Source of the DNA: UMGS1312 sp964631595
GTDB taxonomy: Bacteria > Bacillota > Clostridia > Oscillospirales > CAG-272
Length of the DNA: 22,564 nt
Assembly (NCBI GenBank): GCA_964631595.1
Contig: CAZVXL010000024.1
Span: forward strand, 1-22,564
Direction: 5' to 3'
The position numbers were made by a program, and so were the translations under genes. Of the stretch, positions 1 through 8,039 are shown in pieces (within the stretch, counting starts at the first letter, position 1; each line of letters opens with the position of its first letter). The notes below the pieces were generated by a model. The model made no database searches. It saw only the letters and a list, made by a program, of their open reading frames with translations, and was not told where the DNA came from.

Positions 1-1
1 G

Positions 2-451
2 AAGGTTCCCTGCGTGGGCTACAACATCTCCATGATCGACGCAGCTCCCAACTATGCTCTTACCTCCGCTTCCATCAACTGGGGTCCCTATGTGACCTAC
101 GCTGTTGAGCAGAAGCTCAAGGGTGAGAAGATCGACACCGACTGGTGCCACGGCTTTGCCGACGGTGCTAACCGCATCACGGAGATCAACAAGAAGGCTT
201 TTGCCTCCGAGGATTCCTATAATGCCGCTGTAAAGGCTGCAGATGATGCAAAGGCTGCTATCATTGACGGTTCCCTCAAGATCTTCGATACCTCCAAGTG
301 GACTGTAGACGGTAAGACCATCACCTCCACAAAGGACATCGAGGGCTACAACGGACTTGAGTACATCATCGACGGAGCTTTTGCCGAGTCTACTCTCGCA
401 TCCGCTCCCTCCTTCGCATTCCACATCGACGGTGTGACCGTACTGAAGTAA
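2..451 (+). CDS. BMP-family (PnrA-like) nucleoside-binding lipoprotein, C-terminal part
   Basis: The reading frame is open from base 2, so this is the C-terminal ~149 residues of a larger protein whose N-terminus (signal peptide, lipobox) lies outside the window; the in-frame GTG at 14 is not a real start. The visible part contains the block GYNISMIDAAPNYALTSASI and, further on, CHGFADGANRITEIN, which resemble the C-terminal lobe of Bmp/Med-type basic membrane lipoproteins that bind purine nucleosides for ABC import. It sits directly before the ATPase and two permeases of the same transporter class, which supports the call. Codon use is strongly biased to C-ending codons (atc, gac, tcc, ctc), as in highly expressed genes, unlike the transporter genes downstream. 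The ligand is inferred from the family. Confidence 0.85.
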   Translation, partial: KVPCVGYNISMIDAAPNYALTSASINWGPYVTYAVEQKLKGEKIDTDWCHGFADGANRITEINKKAFASEDSYNAAVKAADDAKAAIIDGSLKIFDTSKWTVDGKTITSTKDIEGYNGLEYIIDGAFAESTLASAPSFAFHIDGVTVLK

Positions 452-470
452 TTTGAAAATACTGTTACCG

Positions 471-502
471 ATAAGGCGGAGTCCCGCAAGACTCCGCCTT
501 AT
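471..502 (+). terminator. GC-rich hairpin after the binding-protein gene (attenuator or terminator)
   Basis: There is a perfect 13-bp stem at 471-483 and 490-502 with a 6-nt loop (CCGCAA), starting 20 nt after the stop codon of the binding protein. The hairpin is strong, but the following bases are ATGG rather than a T-run; a T5 run begins only 10 nt later. It therefore probably acts as a partial terminator or an mRNA 3' stabiliser, letting the binding protein be made in excess over the transporter. Confidence 0.6.
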
Positions 503-506
503 ATGG

Positions 507-553
507 TTACATTTTTCTCAGTGCATACTTTTCGTGTACTGAGAAAAATGTAA
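507..553. repeat. Perfect 16-bp inverted repeat (second hairpin) before the ATPase gene
   Basis: The left arm 507-522 and right arm 538-553 are exact reverse complements (TTACATTTTTCTCAGT / ACTGAGAAAAATGTAA). The 15-nt centre can pair further with wobble pairs. The repeat lies immediately after the hairpin at 471-502 and 20 nt before the ATPase ribosome-binding site. It is AT-rich with T5/A5 in the arms, so it could be a bidirectional weak terminator or an mRNA-stability element. Confidence 0.65.
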
Positions 554-585
554 TTATACTAACTCTCATGAAAAGAGGTGCTTTT

Positions 586-2124
586 GTGTCGGAAAGCTGT
601 GCAATCGAACTTAAAGGCATCACCAAGGTCTTCGGTGATGTAGTAGCAAACGAGGACGTGTCGCTGACTGTAGAATACGGTGAGGTCCTTTCCCTGCTCG
701 GTGAGAACGGAAGCGGTAAGACCACCCTTATGAATATGCTGGCGGGCGTTTATTATCCCGACAGTGGTCATATTTATATCGGAGGAAAAGAGGTCAACAT
801 CAATTCTCCGAAGGATTCTCTTGAGCTTGGCATAGGCATGATACACCAGCACTTCAAGCTTGTTGAGCTGTTCTCCGCCGCGGAGAACATTGCTCTTGCC
901 AACAACGAAAAGGGATATGATCTTGCAAGGGTTGAAAAGCGTGTGAAGGCTATCTGCGACAAATACGGCTTTGAGCTTGATCCGTCCAAGAAAATATACG
1001 ATATGTCGGTGTCCGAGAAGCAGACTGTCGAGATCATAAAGGTTCTCTACAGAAATGCCGATATTCTTATATTGGACGAGCCTACGGCGGTCCTCACGCC
1101 GCAGGAGACTGAGAAGCTTTTTGCCGTTATGCGGAATATGCGCGAGGACGGCAAGGCTATCATCATAATCACTCACAAGCTGCATGAGGTGCTTGCCATC
1201 TCCGACAGAGTTTCCGTACTGCGCAAGGGCAGATACATCGGCACGGTAAAGACCGCCGATGCGACAGCTCAGTCTCTCACCGAAATGATGGTGGGTGAGA
1301 AGGTCTCCCTGAATATCGACCGTCCGGATCCGGTCGATCCCGTTACGAGGATCGAGATAAAGGGTCTTTCCGTTCGCAGACCGGACGGTATTCTTGCGGT
1401 CGATGACGTTTCCTTTACCGCCTGCTCCGGAGAGATACTCGGTATAGCAGGTATTGCCGGAAGCGGTCAGAAGGAGCTTCTTGAGGCAATTGCCGGATTA
1501 CAGCCGATCGAGTCCGGTACCATTACATATACAAACCCCGAGAACGGTAAGTCCGAGGAGCTTGTGGGCATGAATCCGCTTATGATACGTGAGCTCGGCG
1601 TAAGACTTTCGTTTGTTCCGGAGGATCGTCTCGGAATGGGACTTGTCGGCAATATGGGTATGTCCGACAACATGATGCTCAGAAGCTACAGAGGCGGTGT
1701 TCCTTTCTTCACCAGCAGAAAAGAGCCGAAGAAGCTTGCCGAGGAGATCATCGAGCAGCTCAATGTCATTACCCCCGGCGTATCCACTCCCGTAAGACGT
1801 CTCTCCGGCGGTAATGTGCAGAAGGTTCTCGTCGGACGTGAGATCGCTTTTGCGCCTACCGTATTGATGGCTGCTTACCCTGTCAGAGGTCTTGACATAA
1901 ATTCTTCGCACACGATCTACGATCTTCTTAACCGCCAGAAGAAAAGCGGCGTAGCCGTAATCTATGTCGGAGAGGATCTTGACGTTCTGCTTGACCTGTG
2001 CGATAAGATCGCTGTCATCTGCGGTGGAAGGATCTCCGCAAAGCTTGACGCGCGCACCACTACCAAGGAAGAAGTCGGCTACTATATGATGAAACATGAA
2101 AAGGACGGTGAGAATAAGGCATGA
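586..2124 (+). CDS. Nucleoside-type ABC transporter ATP-binding protein (two fused ATPase domains)
   Basis: This is the cytoplasmic energising subunit of a BMP-type nucleoside importer, 512 residues with two tandem ABC domains as in NupO and sugar-type (RbsA-like) ATPases. Domain 1 has Walker A GENGSGKTT (about residues 39-47), a signature region MSVSEKQ, Walker B ILILDEPTAVL and the switch histidine in ITHKLHE. Domain 2 has a degenerate Walker A (GIAGSGQKE), the signature RRLSGGNVQK, and a Walker B region AAYPVRGLD that lacks the catalytic glutamate; an inactive-type second site is usual for this family. I chose GTG 586 over ATG 568 because AGAGGTG at 574-580 sits 5 nt before the GTG, while nothing SD-like precedes the ATG. 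Its stop overlaps the next start by 4 bp (ATGA), indicating translational coupling. Confidence 0.92.
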   Translation: MSESCAIELKGITKVFGDVVANEDVSLTVEYGEVLSLLGENGSGKTTLMNMLAGVYYPDSGHIYIGGKEVNINSPKDSLELGIGMIHQHFKLVELFSAAENIALANNEKGYDLARVEKRVKAICDKYGFELDPSKKIYDMSVSEKQTVEIIKVLYRNADILILDEPTAVLTPQETEKLFAVMRNMREDGKAIIIITHKLHEVLAISDRVSVLRKGRYIGTVKTADATAQSLTEMMVGEKVSLNIDRPDPVDPVTRIEIKGLSVRRPDGILAVDDVSFTACSGEILGIAGIAGSGQKELLEAIAGLQPIESGTITYTNPENGKSEELVGMNPLMIRELGVRLSFVPEDRLGMGLVGNMGMSDNMMLRSYRGGVPFFTSRKEPKKLAEEIIEQLNVITPGVSTPVRRLSGGNVQKVLVGREIAFAPTVLMAAYPVRGLDINSSHTIYDLLNRQKKSGVAVIYVGEDLDVLLDLCDKIAVICGGRISAKLDARTTTKEEVGYYMMKHEKDGENKA

Positions 2125-3254
2125 CAAAAGCTCCTGCAAGAGAACCGTTTATCCGAATTGCCAAGAAGGACAACACGTCAGTACTGCGTTCTATCCTTGT
2201 TCGCGTTATTGCTGTCGTCATCGCACTTATTGTCTGTGCCGCTCTTATTGTAGCGGTCACCGGACTTAATCCCATTGAGGTCTACAAGGCAATGTTTTCC
2301 GGCGCTCTCGGAACCCCGAGAAGAATTTGGATCACTCTGCGCGATTCCGCTATTCTCCTCTGCGCCTCCATTGCCATTACGCCCGCGTTCCGTATGCGCT
2401 TCTGGAATATCGGTGCCGAGGGACAGATACTTGTCGGAGGCGCCGCAACTGCCGCAGTGATGATATACTGCGGAAATCTGCTAGCCCCGTGGCAGCTTTT
2501 CCTGCTCATGATAGTCGCGAGTGCTGTCGCCGGCTTCATATGGGGTCTGCTTCCCGCGTTTTTTAAGGCGTTTTGGAATACCAACGAAACGCTGTTCACC
2601 TTGATGATGAACTATGTGGCAATACAGCTCACATCATTTTTGTGCATTATCTGGGAGCAGAAAAGCGGAAGCGGAAATATCGGATACATCAATCAGACCA
2701 CGCGGAGCGGCTGGATACCGACCGATTTTCTGAGCGACATATTCGGCAATTTCAACTACAGCATTATCGTTATTTCGGTTTTGATCATCGCGGTATTCAT
2801 TTATGTCTATATGCGCTTCAGCAAGCACGGATATGAGATAGCGGTGGTGGGCGAGAGCGAAAATACCGCCAAGTACGCGGGCATAAATGTAAAGGGCGTG
2901 CTTATTCGCACCATGGCTATTTCGGGTGCTATCGCCGGATTCGCGGGCTTTCTGATAGTTTCCGGCTCCGATCACACCCTTACTACGGGCACGTCGGGCG
3001 GTGTCGGCTTCACGGCTATCATGGTTTCGTGGCTTGCCAAATTCAATCCGATCGCGATGATCTTCATTTCCTTCGGACTTACCTTCATGAGCAAGGGCTC
3101 TATTCAGATCGCAAGTCAGTTCCATCTAAACGAATCCGCATCGGATATTATAACCGGAATAATACTGTTCTTCATAATCGGATGCGAATTCTTCCTTAAC
3201 TACAAAATGATACTGAATGTTCATCGCAAGAACGGCGGAAAGGAGGTAAAGTGA
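2121..3254 (+). CDS. Nucleoside-type ABC transporter permease, subunit 1 (NupP-like)
   Basis: A 377-residue polytopic inner-membrane protein of the BPD_transp_2 (branched-chain amino acid/sugar/nucleoside) permease family. It has an N-terminal transmembrane segment around residues 23-48 after a charged lead, then many hydrophobic segments. The segment FRMRFWNIGAEGQILVGGAA (about residues 90-109) and the block VVGESENTAKYAGINVKGVL are typical of the first permease of BMP-type nucleoside importers. The start ATG overlaps the ATPase stop (ATGA), and the gene ends in TGATG shared with the second permease, so the three are coupled. It should form a heterodimeric channel with the next gene product. 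Confidence 0.9.
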   Translation: MTKAPAREPFIRIAKKDNTSVLRSILVRVIAVVIALIVCAALIVAVTGLNPIEVYKAMFSGALGTPRRIWITLRDSAILLCASIAITPAFRMRFWNIGAEGQILVGGAATAAVMIYCGNLLAPWQLFLLMIVASAVAGFIWGLLPAFFKAFWNTNETLFTLMMNYVAIQLTSFLCIIWEQKSGSGNIGYINQTTRSGWIPTDFLSDIFGNFNYSIIVISVLIIAVFIYVYMRFSKHGYEIAVVGESENTAKYAGINVKGVLIRTMAISGAIAGFAGFLIVSGSDHTLTTGTSGGVGFTAIMVSWLAKFNPIAMIFISFGLTFMSKGSIQIASQFHLNESASDIITGIILFFIIGCEFFLNYKMILNVHRKNGGKEVK

Positions 3255-4258
3255 TGCTTAGTGCTTTGTTTCAAAGAATACTCACCTATACCTTTTTCCA
3301 GAAATCCGTGACACAGGGTATTCCCCTGCTGTTCGGCGCCACCGGCGAGATCCTCACAGAGAAGGCGGGAAACCTTAACCTCGGTATTCCCGGAATAATG
3401 TACATGGGCGGAATCGGCGGACTCACGGGTGCTTTCCTATATGAGAACTCAGTAACCTCGGGAGAGCCGAACGGATTTGTCGGAATGATCTTTGCCGTCA
3501 TTGCCTCCCTGCTTTTTGCGGCACTCGGCTCATTCATCTACAGCTTCCTCACAATTACTCTCAGAGCAAATCAGAATGTAACGGGTCTTGCGCTCACCAC
3601 CTTCGGTACGGGACTCGGCAATTTCATCGGCGGCTCTCTTGCCAAGATGAGCGGCTCGGGAAGTCAGGTCAGCGTTTATGCGACGGGACAGGTGTTCCGC
3701 ACCACTGTTCCCTTCCTTTCCGATATTCCCGTTGTAGGCCCGCTGTTCTTCTCCTACGGATTTCTTACATACCTTGCCATAGCTATTGCGATATTCTTTT
3801 CGTGGTATCTCATGCGTACAAAGGGCGGACTTTGTCTGCGCGCCGTGGGCGAGAATCCGTCTACAGCCGATACTGCGGGCGTTGACGTTATTCGGTACAA
3901 GTATGTATTCACCATGCTCGGCGGCTGTATAAGCGGTCTGGGCGGTCTGTACTTCGTAATGGAGTATCTCGGCGGTACATGGCAGAACAACGGCTTCGGT
4001 GACAGAGGATGGCTTTCTATCGCTCTTGTTATATTCGCGCTCTGGAAGCCCGCGAGAGCAATTTGGGGTTCTATTCTTTTCGGATGTCTTTACATTTTGT
4101 TCGCCTATCTTCCTATCGGAGATACCGCACAGGAGATCTTCAAGATGCTTCCCTATGTGGTCACTATAGTTGTGCTTGTTATCACAAGTCTCCGCAAGAA
4201 GCGCGAGGAGCAGCCTCCCGCAAGTCTCGGATTGCCTTATTTCCGTGAGGAACGGTGA
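3254..4258 (+). CDS. Nucleoside-type ABC transporter permease, subunit 2 (NupQ-like)
   Basis: A 334-residue polytopic membrane protein and partner permease of the preceding gene. The early segment ILTEKAGNLNLGIPGIMYMG matches the conserved N-terminal region of NupQ/YufQ-type permeases (an E-x-x-G-x-x-N-L-G-x-x-G pattern), and AVGENPSTADTAGVDVIRYK is the usual cytoplasmic coupling loop. I chose ATG 3254, which shares one base with the upstream stop (TGATG), because AGGAGG at 3241-3246 is 7 nt away; the adjacent GTG 3251 would be only 4 nt from it. It is the last gene of the operon, followed by a strong terminator. Confidence 0.9.
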   Translation: MLSALFQRILTYTFFQKSVTQGIPLLFGATGEILTEKAGNLNLGIPGIMYMGGIGGLTGAFLYENSVTSGEPNGFVGMIFAVIASLLFAALGSFIYSFLTITLRANQNVTGLALTTFGTGLGNFIGGSLAKMSGSGSQVSVYATGQVFRTTVPFLSDIPVVGPLFFSYGFLTYLAIAIAIFFSWYLMRTKGGLCLRAVGENPSTADTAGVDVIRYKYVFTMLGGCISGLGGLYFVMEYLGGTWQNNGFGDRGWLSIALVIFALWKPARAIWGSILFGCLYILFAYLPIGDTAQEIFKMLPYVVTIVVLVITSLRKKREEQPPASLGLPYFREER

Positions 4259-4308
4259 TCCCATTGCCGCTGTATATTACGGCGATATACTTTGTTAAGT
4301 CACACTTC

Positions 4309-4342
4309 AAAACGGGCTCGGTCATCACCGAGCCCGTTTTTT
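4309..4342 (+). terminator. Rho-independent terminator of the nucleoside importer operon
   Basis: A 14-bp perfect stem (4309-4322 with 4327-4340), a CATC loop, a GC-rich core (CGGGCTCGGT) and a run of six T at 4337-4342. It lies 50 bp after the last permease and is a textbook intrinsic terminator. Confidence 0.93.
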
Positions 4343-4384
4343 GATATAAATGCCACCACAGTACCGCTTGGGTGATCATAAAAC

Positions 4385-4422
4385 GAAGCTCCGACCTATG
4401 TCAAGTCATAGGTCGGAGCTTC
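4385..4422 (-). terminator. Hairpin terminator at the end of the glycan/importer operon
   Basis: A perfect 16-bp stem at 4385-4400 and 4407-4422 (GAAGCTCCGACCTATG and its complement) with a 6-nt loop. Read on the - strand it is followed by GTTTTAT, a short T-run. It lies about 65 bp beyond the stop of the last - strand gene (4487) and is the only obvious terminator for the ten-gene - strand block. Confidence 0.75.
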
Positions 4423-4486
4423 ATATTCTTGGCGGAATGAACCGGCTTCGCTTCAATCAGTTATGCTGTTTTCGTTAAGTAAAGAG

Positions 4487-6094
4487 CTATGCTCTCCGCT
4501 TATTCGGGCTTAGAAAATGGAATATTCCCTTTACGATCAGATTTACGAGCAGGATCGCAAGCGAAACCACCGCGGCACACTCAAGCTGCATTTGCGCCTC
4601 AAACTGATTTATCATCAGCGATACGGGCTTGTTTGTTGTAGTTGCAAGGAAGGACACGGCGGATATTGTCATCATGCAGTTTACGAAGAAATATGAGAAC
4701 ATCTCCATAAGCGTGCCCATGCACTGGGGGATAAACACGTCACGGATCATTTTTCCTCGGGAGATACCGAGGGTGTGCCCTACCCCCTCCAGATTCACAT
4801 TGAGCTTTGAGAGGCTGTTGTACATCATGAGATAAGGTGACGAGATAAAATGGACTATATTTACCATTACCAAGATCGCGACAGTTCCGTAGAATAAGCT
4901 GCCGTTGAATACGAGCACGTATGAGAGACCGAGGACGATACCGGGTATCGCCGCAGAGGTGATGGCGGCGAGATGCAAAAACTTAGATGCTTTTGATTTC
5001 ATGCGCGCCGTCATATATGCGGTCATGAATGCAATTCCGACGCCGATAACGGATACGAAAAGGGCGATGACAAGGGAGTTGAGCAAATATCTGTCCGCCT
5101 TGAGCGCCAATGCCTTCATGAGATTGTTTACGGTAAAGCTGAGATCTGCGGGATAGTTTTCCGCAAAGGCGAGAAGCACAAAGGAAACAATCGGCAGAAG
5201 CACGAAAATCGAGACAGTAATGCAGAGAATATAGCATAGAAGCTTTCTGAGAGTTCCTTTATCCTGCTCAAACGGTCTTGATACGAATTGCGAATTTCCC
5301 CTGTCCTTATTGAGCAGGTCGATGACAAATGCCGCGACTGCGGGAATTAGGAGGAGAGTGCCGTATACGGCGCCCTTGCCGAAATCAAGCTGACCTATGA
5401 CCTCTTGGTACATTACCACGGGGATCGTCAGGTACTTTCCTCCGACCATAAGAGGAACACCGTAATCCGTGATTATGAGCGTGAAGGTGGCGAATATAAC
5501 GGATATCATCGGCCGTCGCAGATACGGAAGTGTGATCGCGGTGAACTGTCTGAGATGACCTATTCCCAGCACACGTGCCGCCTCATAAGGCGAGCTGTCC
5601 TCGTACTGCATTATATCGGCTATCATGAGATAAGCTACGGGAAAGGCGTACATTACCGAGCCCGCGACTATACCGACAAGACCGTATACGCCGGACTGCA
5701 AGCCGAGAAGCTTTGTTACAAGTCCGTTGTTGCCGAACAGAATGATAAGTCCCATTCCGTTTGAGATCGACGGGATCAGCATCGGCAGGACGAAGATTAT
5801 CCCGAAAAGGCTTTTCAGCTTTATATCGGTCCTCTGTATTGCTGCGGCAAGCAGATAAGCGAGAACTATGGTAACAAGTGTGGATATACACGTCGATACC
5901 AAGGAATTGAGCACGGCACTGCCGAAATTCGATGAGCTGAGGACCTTCGATATACTCACGCTGTTTATATTCGCGAACATTCGAATGAGCGGAATAAAGA
6001 CAAGTGCGATGAAGACAAAAGCGAGAGTGGATTTCGTTATATCCGCCTTATGCTCGAACAAAAACAGACCGAGGCTTTTTTTCTTTGAATTCAT
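4487..6094 (-). CDS. ABC importer permease with two fused membrane domains (PhnU2/FbpB-like)
   Basis: A 535-residue inner-membrane protein with two homologous BPD_transp_1 permease halves (roughly 20-275 and 285-535). The first half has a clear EAA loop, YEAARVLGIGHLRQFTAITLP, the ATPase docking site. In the second half it is degenerate (LEGVGHTLGISRGKMIRDVFIP). Fused double permeases of this size are typical of ferric-iron (FbpB) and putative 2-aminoethylphosphonate (PhnU2) importers. It follows the ATPase gene by 12 nt and has GGAG about 9 nt before its ATG. With the adjacent ATPase and lipoprotein it makes a complete importer. The substrate is not settled by this sequence; the neighbouring cytidylyltransferase favours a phosphonate or phosphorylated small molecule over iron. 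Confidence 0.88.
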   Translation of the reverse strand: MNSKKKSLGLFLFEHKADITKSTLAFVFIALVFIPLIRMFANINSVSISKVLSSSNFGSAVLNSLVSTCISTLVTIVLAYLLAAAIQRTDIKLKSLFGIIFVLPMLIPSISNGMGLIILFGNNGLVTKLLGLQSGVYGLVGIVAGSVMYAFPVAYLMIADIMQYEDSSPYEAARVLGIGHLRQFTAITLPYLRRPMISVIFATFTLIITDYGVPLMVGGKYLTIPVVMYQEVIGQLDFGKGAVYGTLLLIPAVAAFVIDLLNKDRGNSQFVSRPFEQDKGTLRKLLCYILCITVSIFVLLPIVSFVLLAFAENYPADLSFTVNNLMKALALKADRYLLNSLVIALFVSVIGVGIAFMTAYMTARMKSKASKFLHLAAITSAAIPGIVLGLSYVLVFNGSLFYGTVAILVMVNIVHFISSPYLMMYNSLSKLNVNLEGVGHTLGISRGKMIRDVFIPQCMGTLMEMFSYFFVNCMMTISAVSFLATTTNKPVSLMINQFEAQMQLECAAVVSLAILLVNLIVKGIFHFLSPNKRRA

Positions 6095-6106
6095 GAGAGC
6101 ACTCCG

Positions 6107-6889
6107 TTAAAGATTTACGTATTTGGCGAGAGAGTCGATCTTCATTTTAAGGTTATGAATTACGAAATTCTCCACATACTCATCTCTCGGATTTTTGATT
6201 ATATCCTCCGGAGTACCGATCTGAACTACCTTTGACTGCTTCATTATCATAACACGGTCAGACATGGAAAAGGCTTCCTCCTGATCGTGAGTGATGTAGA
6301 TCATGGTGATGCCGAATTCTGCCTGAATACGCTTGATCTCATCTCGGAGAGAGAGCCTTGTCGCAACGTCAAGGGCACTCATAGGCTCATCAAAAAGAAT
6401 GATATCGGGCTTCATTATGAGCGTTCTTGCTATCGCAATGCGCTGTTGCTGTCCTCCCGAGAGCTCCGGCGGTCTTTTATTCATATGCTCACCGATCCCC
6501 AAGCGTTCGATCATGGCGACGGCTTGCTCCCGTATCTCTGCGCGCGCAGCCTTGGAACGGTTCTCTTTTCTGATCTTCAGCGCATATTCCACGTTTCCGA
6601 ACACGGTCATATTTTCAAACAGGGCGTAGTTTTGGAACACGATTCCCATTCCGCGCTCGGACGGTGTGGCGTTTGTGATATCAATGCCGTCCTTAAAGAC
6701 GCTTCCAGAGGTGGGCTTCAGAAGACCGATGAGGATACGGAGGATCGTTGTTTTTCCGCAGCCCGAGGGTCCGAGCACGGAAAGAAACTCACCGTCGTAC
6801 ACGTCAAATGAGGCATTGTCAAGCGCACACTTGCCGTCATATACCTTACACAGATCCTTGACCTGTAGCTTTATTTTCTGCTGAGTCAT
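6107..6889 (-). CDS. ABC importer ATP-binding protein (PotA/FbpC/PhnT-like), short form
   Basis: A cytoplasmic ATPase of the importer. Walker A GPSGCGKTT is at residues 40-48, the Q-loop is in VFQNYALFENMTV, the signature is LSGGQQQRIAIARTL, Walker B is IILFDEPMSALD and the H-loop is ITHDQEEAFSMSDR. The match to the spermidine/iron/phosphonate ATPase group is strong. At 260 residues it lacks the C-terminal TOBE/OB regulatory domain carried by most members (about 350 residues). I chose the ATG at 6889, with GGTGA 8 nt upstream, over the in-frame ATG at 6904, which has no nearby ribosome-binding site. It lies between the lipoprotein gene (81 nt gap) and the permease gene (12 nt gap). Confidence 0.9.
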   Translation of the reverse strand: MTQQKIKLQVKDLCKVYDGKCALDNASFDVYDGEFLSVLGPSGCGKTTILRILIGLLKPTSGSVFKDGIDITNATPSERGMGIVFQNYALFENMTVFGNVEYALKIRKENRSKAARAEIREQAVAMIERLGIGEHMNKRPPELSGGQQQRIAIARTLIMKPDIILFDEPMSALDVATRLSLRDEIKRIQAEFGITMIYITHDQEEAFSMSDRVMIMKQSKVVQIGTPEDIIKNPRDEYVENFVIHNLKMKIDSLAKYVNL

Positions 6890-6970
6890 CTTATAAATCA
6901 CCATACCGCAACAGCGGCCTTTTCATTTGTTGGAATTACCGACGGATACACCGCGAAAAGGCGCCCGTTC

Positions 6971-7972
6971 TCAGTAGACCCACTTTTCGAGCAGACGCTC
7001 CTTCTCCTGAATCGAATCGTTGCTCATATCGGAATATTTTATATCGGTAGGATAATTTTCGATCTCGTATATCTTGTCCTTGAATATCTGCTCGGGGAAG
7101 AATTTCTCGTTGCCGCGGTACAGATATTCGTTAATGAGGTAATCGAATACCTCCTTGACGGCAGGTCTTGTTTCCTTACCCTTGATTATCGACTGACCGT
7201 AAAGGGAGAACGGTGCGCCCTCTTCAAAGAAAAGCACCTTCAGAGGAGCGCCCTCGTTTATCTGAGTGACGGCATGAGCTATCATGCCGAGACCTATTGC
7301 CGCCTCACCCTGAATAAGAGCATTGACCGGTCCGGAGCCGGAGGAGGTGTACTGGAGCACGTTGTCTGTAAGCTTTTCAAAATACTCAAATGCCTCATCC
7401 TCACCCCAAGCATTGACAAGGCTCTTTAAGAACATATATCCTGTGCCGGAGGATTTGGGGTTGGGCATGGAGATGAGATTCTTATACTCGGGCTTGAGCA
7501 GATCCTCGTAGCAGGTGGGCTCCGCAAGTCCCTTTGCCTTGAGCACATCGGTATTTACGATTATTCCGCCGCCGTTGCGGAGCTCGATAATGTAGTTTTC
7601 ACTTACGTTTGTATCATCGCTGTAGATGCTCTTGTCATACTCCGACAGATCGGCAAGCACGCCTGCCGCATCCAGCTTTGAGAGATAGCCGTATTCCATA
7701 TCGTGAGTGATGTCGCAGTCGGTATTCACGCCCTCGGAGAGGAGCTTTGCGGCATGATTGCCGGTTGACATATACTCGATAGTGATGTCGTAATTGGGGA
7801 ATTTTTCATTCAGCACCGCTGTCATATCCTCTACCTTGAAATCCTCGGCACTGGTATAGATCAGCACTGATTCCTTCTTCTCGCCGCAGCCCGTAAGAAT
7901 AAGGGGCATACACAGAGCCATTATCAAAGCGACGGAAATGAACTTAAAGGTTAAGCTTCTTTTGATCTTCAT
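6971..7972 (-). CDS. ABC importer substrate-binding lipoprotein (ferric/aminoethylphosphonate-type)
   Basis: A 333-residue secreted lipoprotein with a basic N-terminus, a hydrophobic core and lipobox LTGC with the lipidated Cys at about residue 29. The mature protein begins with a VLIYTSAEDF strand, as in FbpA/AfuA/PhnS-type type II binding proteins. It carries the family hinge region PNPKSSGTGYMFLKSL and a ligand-loop segment GEAAIGLGMIAHAVTQINEG. At the place where ferric-binding members have a Tyr-Tyr pair (about the end of that segment) no tyrosines are seen, so ferric iron is unlikely. AGGAGA lies 8 nt before the ATG. It is encoded directly after the cytidylyltransferase gene and before its ATPase and permease. 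A phosphonate or phosphate-ester ligand is inference. Confidence 0.87.
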   Translation of the reverse strand: MKIKRSLTFKFISVALIMALCMPLILTGCGEKKESVLIYTSAEDFKVEDMTAVLNEKFPNYDITIEYMSTGNHAAKLLSEGVNTDCDITHDMEYGYLSKLDAAGVLADLSEYDKSIYSDDTNVSENYIIELRNGGGIIVNTDVLKAKGLAEPTCYEDLLKPEYKNLISMPNPKSSGTGYMFLKSLVNAWGEDEAFEYFEKLTDNVLQYTSSGSGPVNALIQGEAAIGLGMIAHAVTQINEGAPLKVLFFEEGAPFSLYGQSIIKGKETRPAVKEVFDYLINEYLYRGNEKFFPEQIFKDKIYEIENYPTDIKYSDMSNDSIQEKERLLEKWVY

Positions 7973-8039
7973 AGCAATTCTCCTAAACAGTTATAGATTT
8001 TAAGTACAAGTCAAGCCTGTACCGTTTTACATATCTTAC

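Noticed and set aside
559..1185. A 208-codon open frame antisense to the ABC ATPase
   Set aside because: It overlaps the well-supported ATPase on the opposite strand; codon pattern and translation show no protein-like features.
4487..7972. Iron(III) ABC transporter
   Set aside because: The family similarity is real, but the binding protein lacks the tyrosine pair expected for ferric ligands and the context is glycan decoration rather than iron uptake.
7973..8039. A possible internal promoter (TTGACT on the - strand) before the binding-lipoprotein gene
   Set aside because: TTGACT is followed by TATAAC after only 13 nt, and nothing fits at 16-18 nt.
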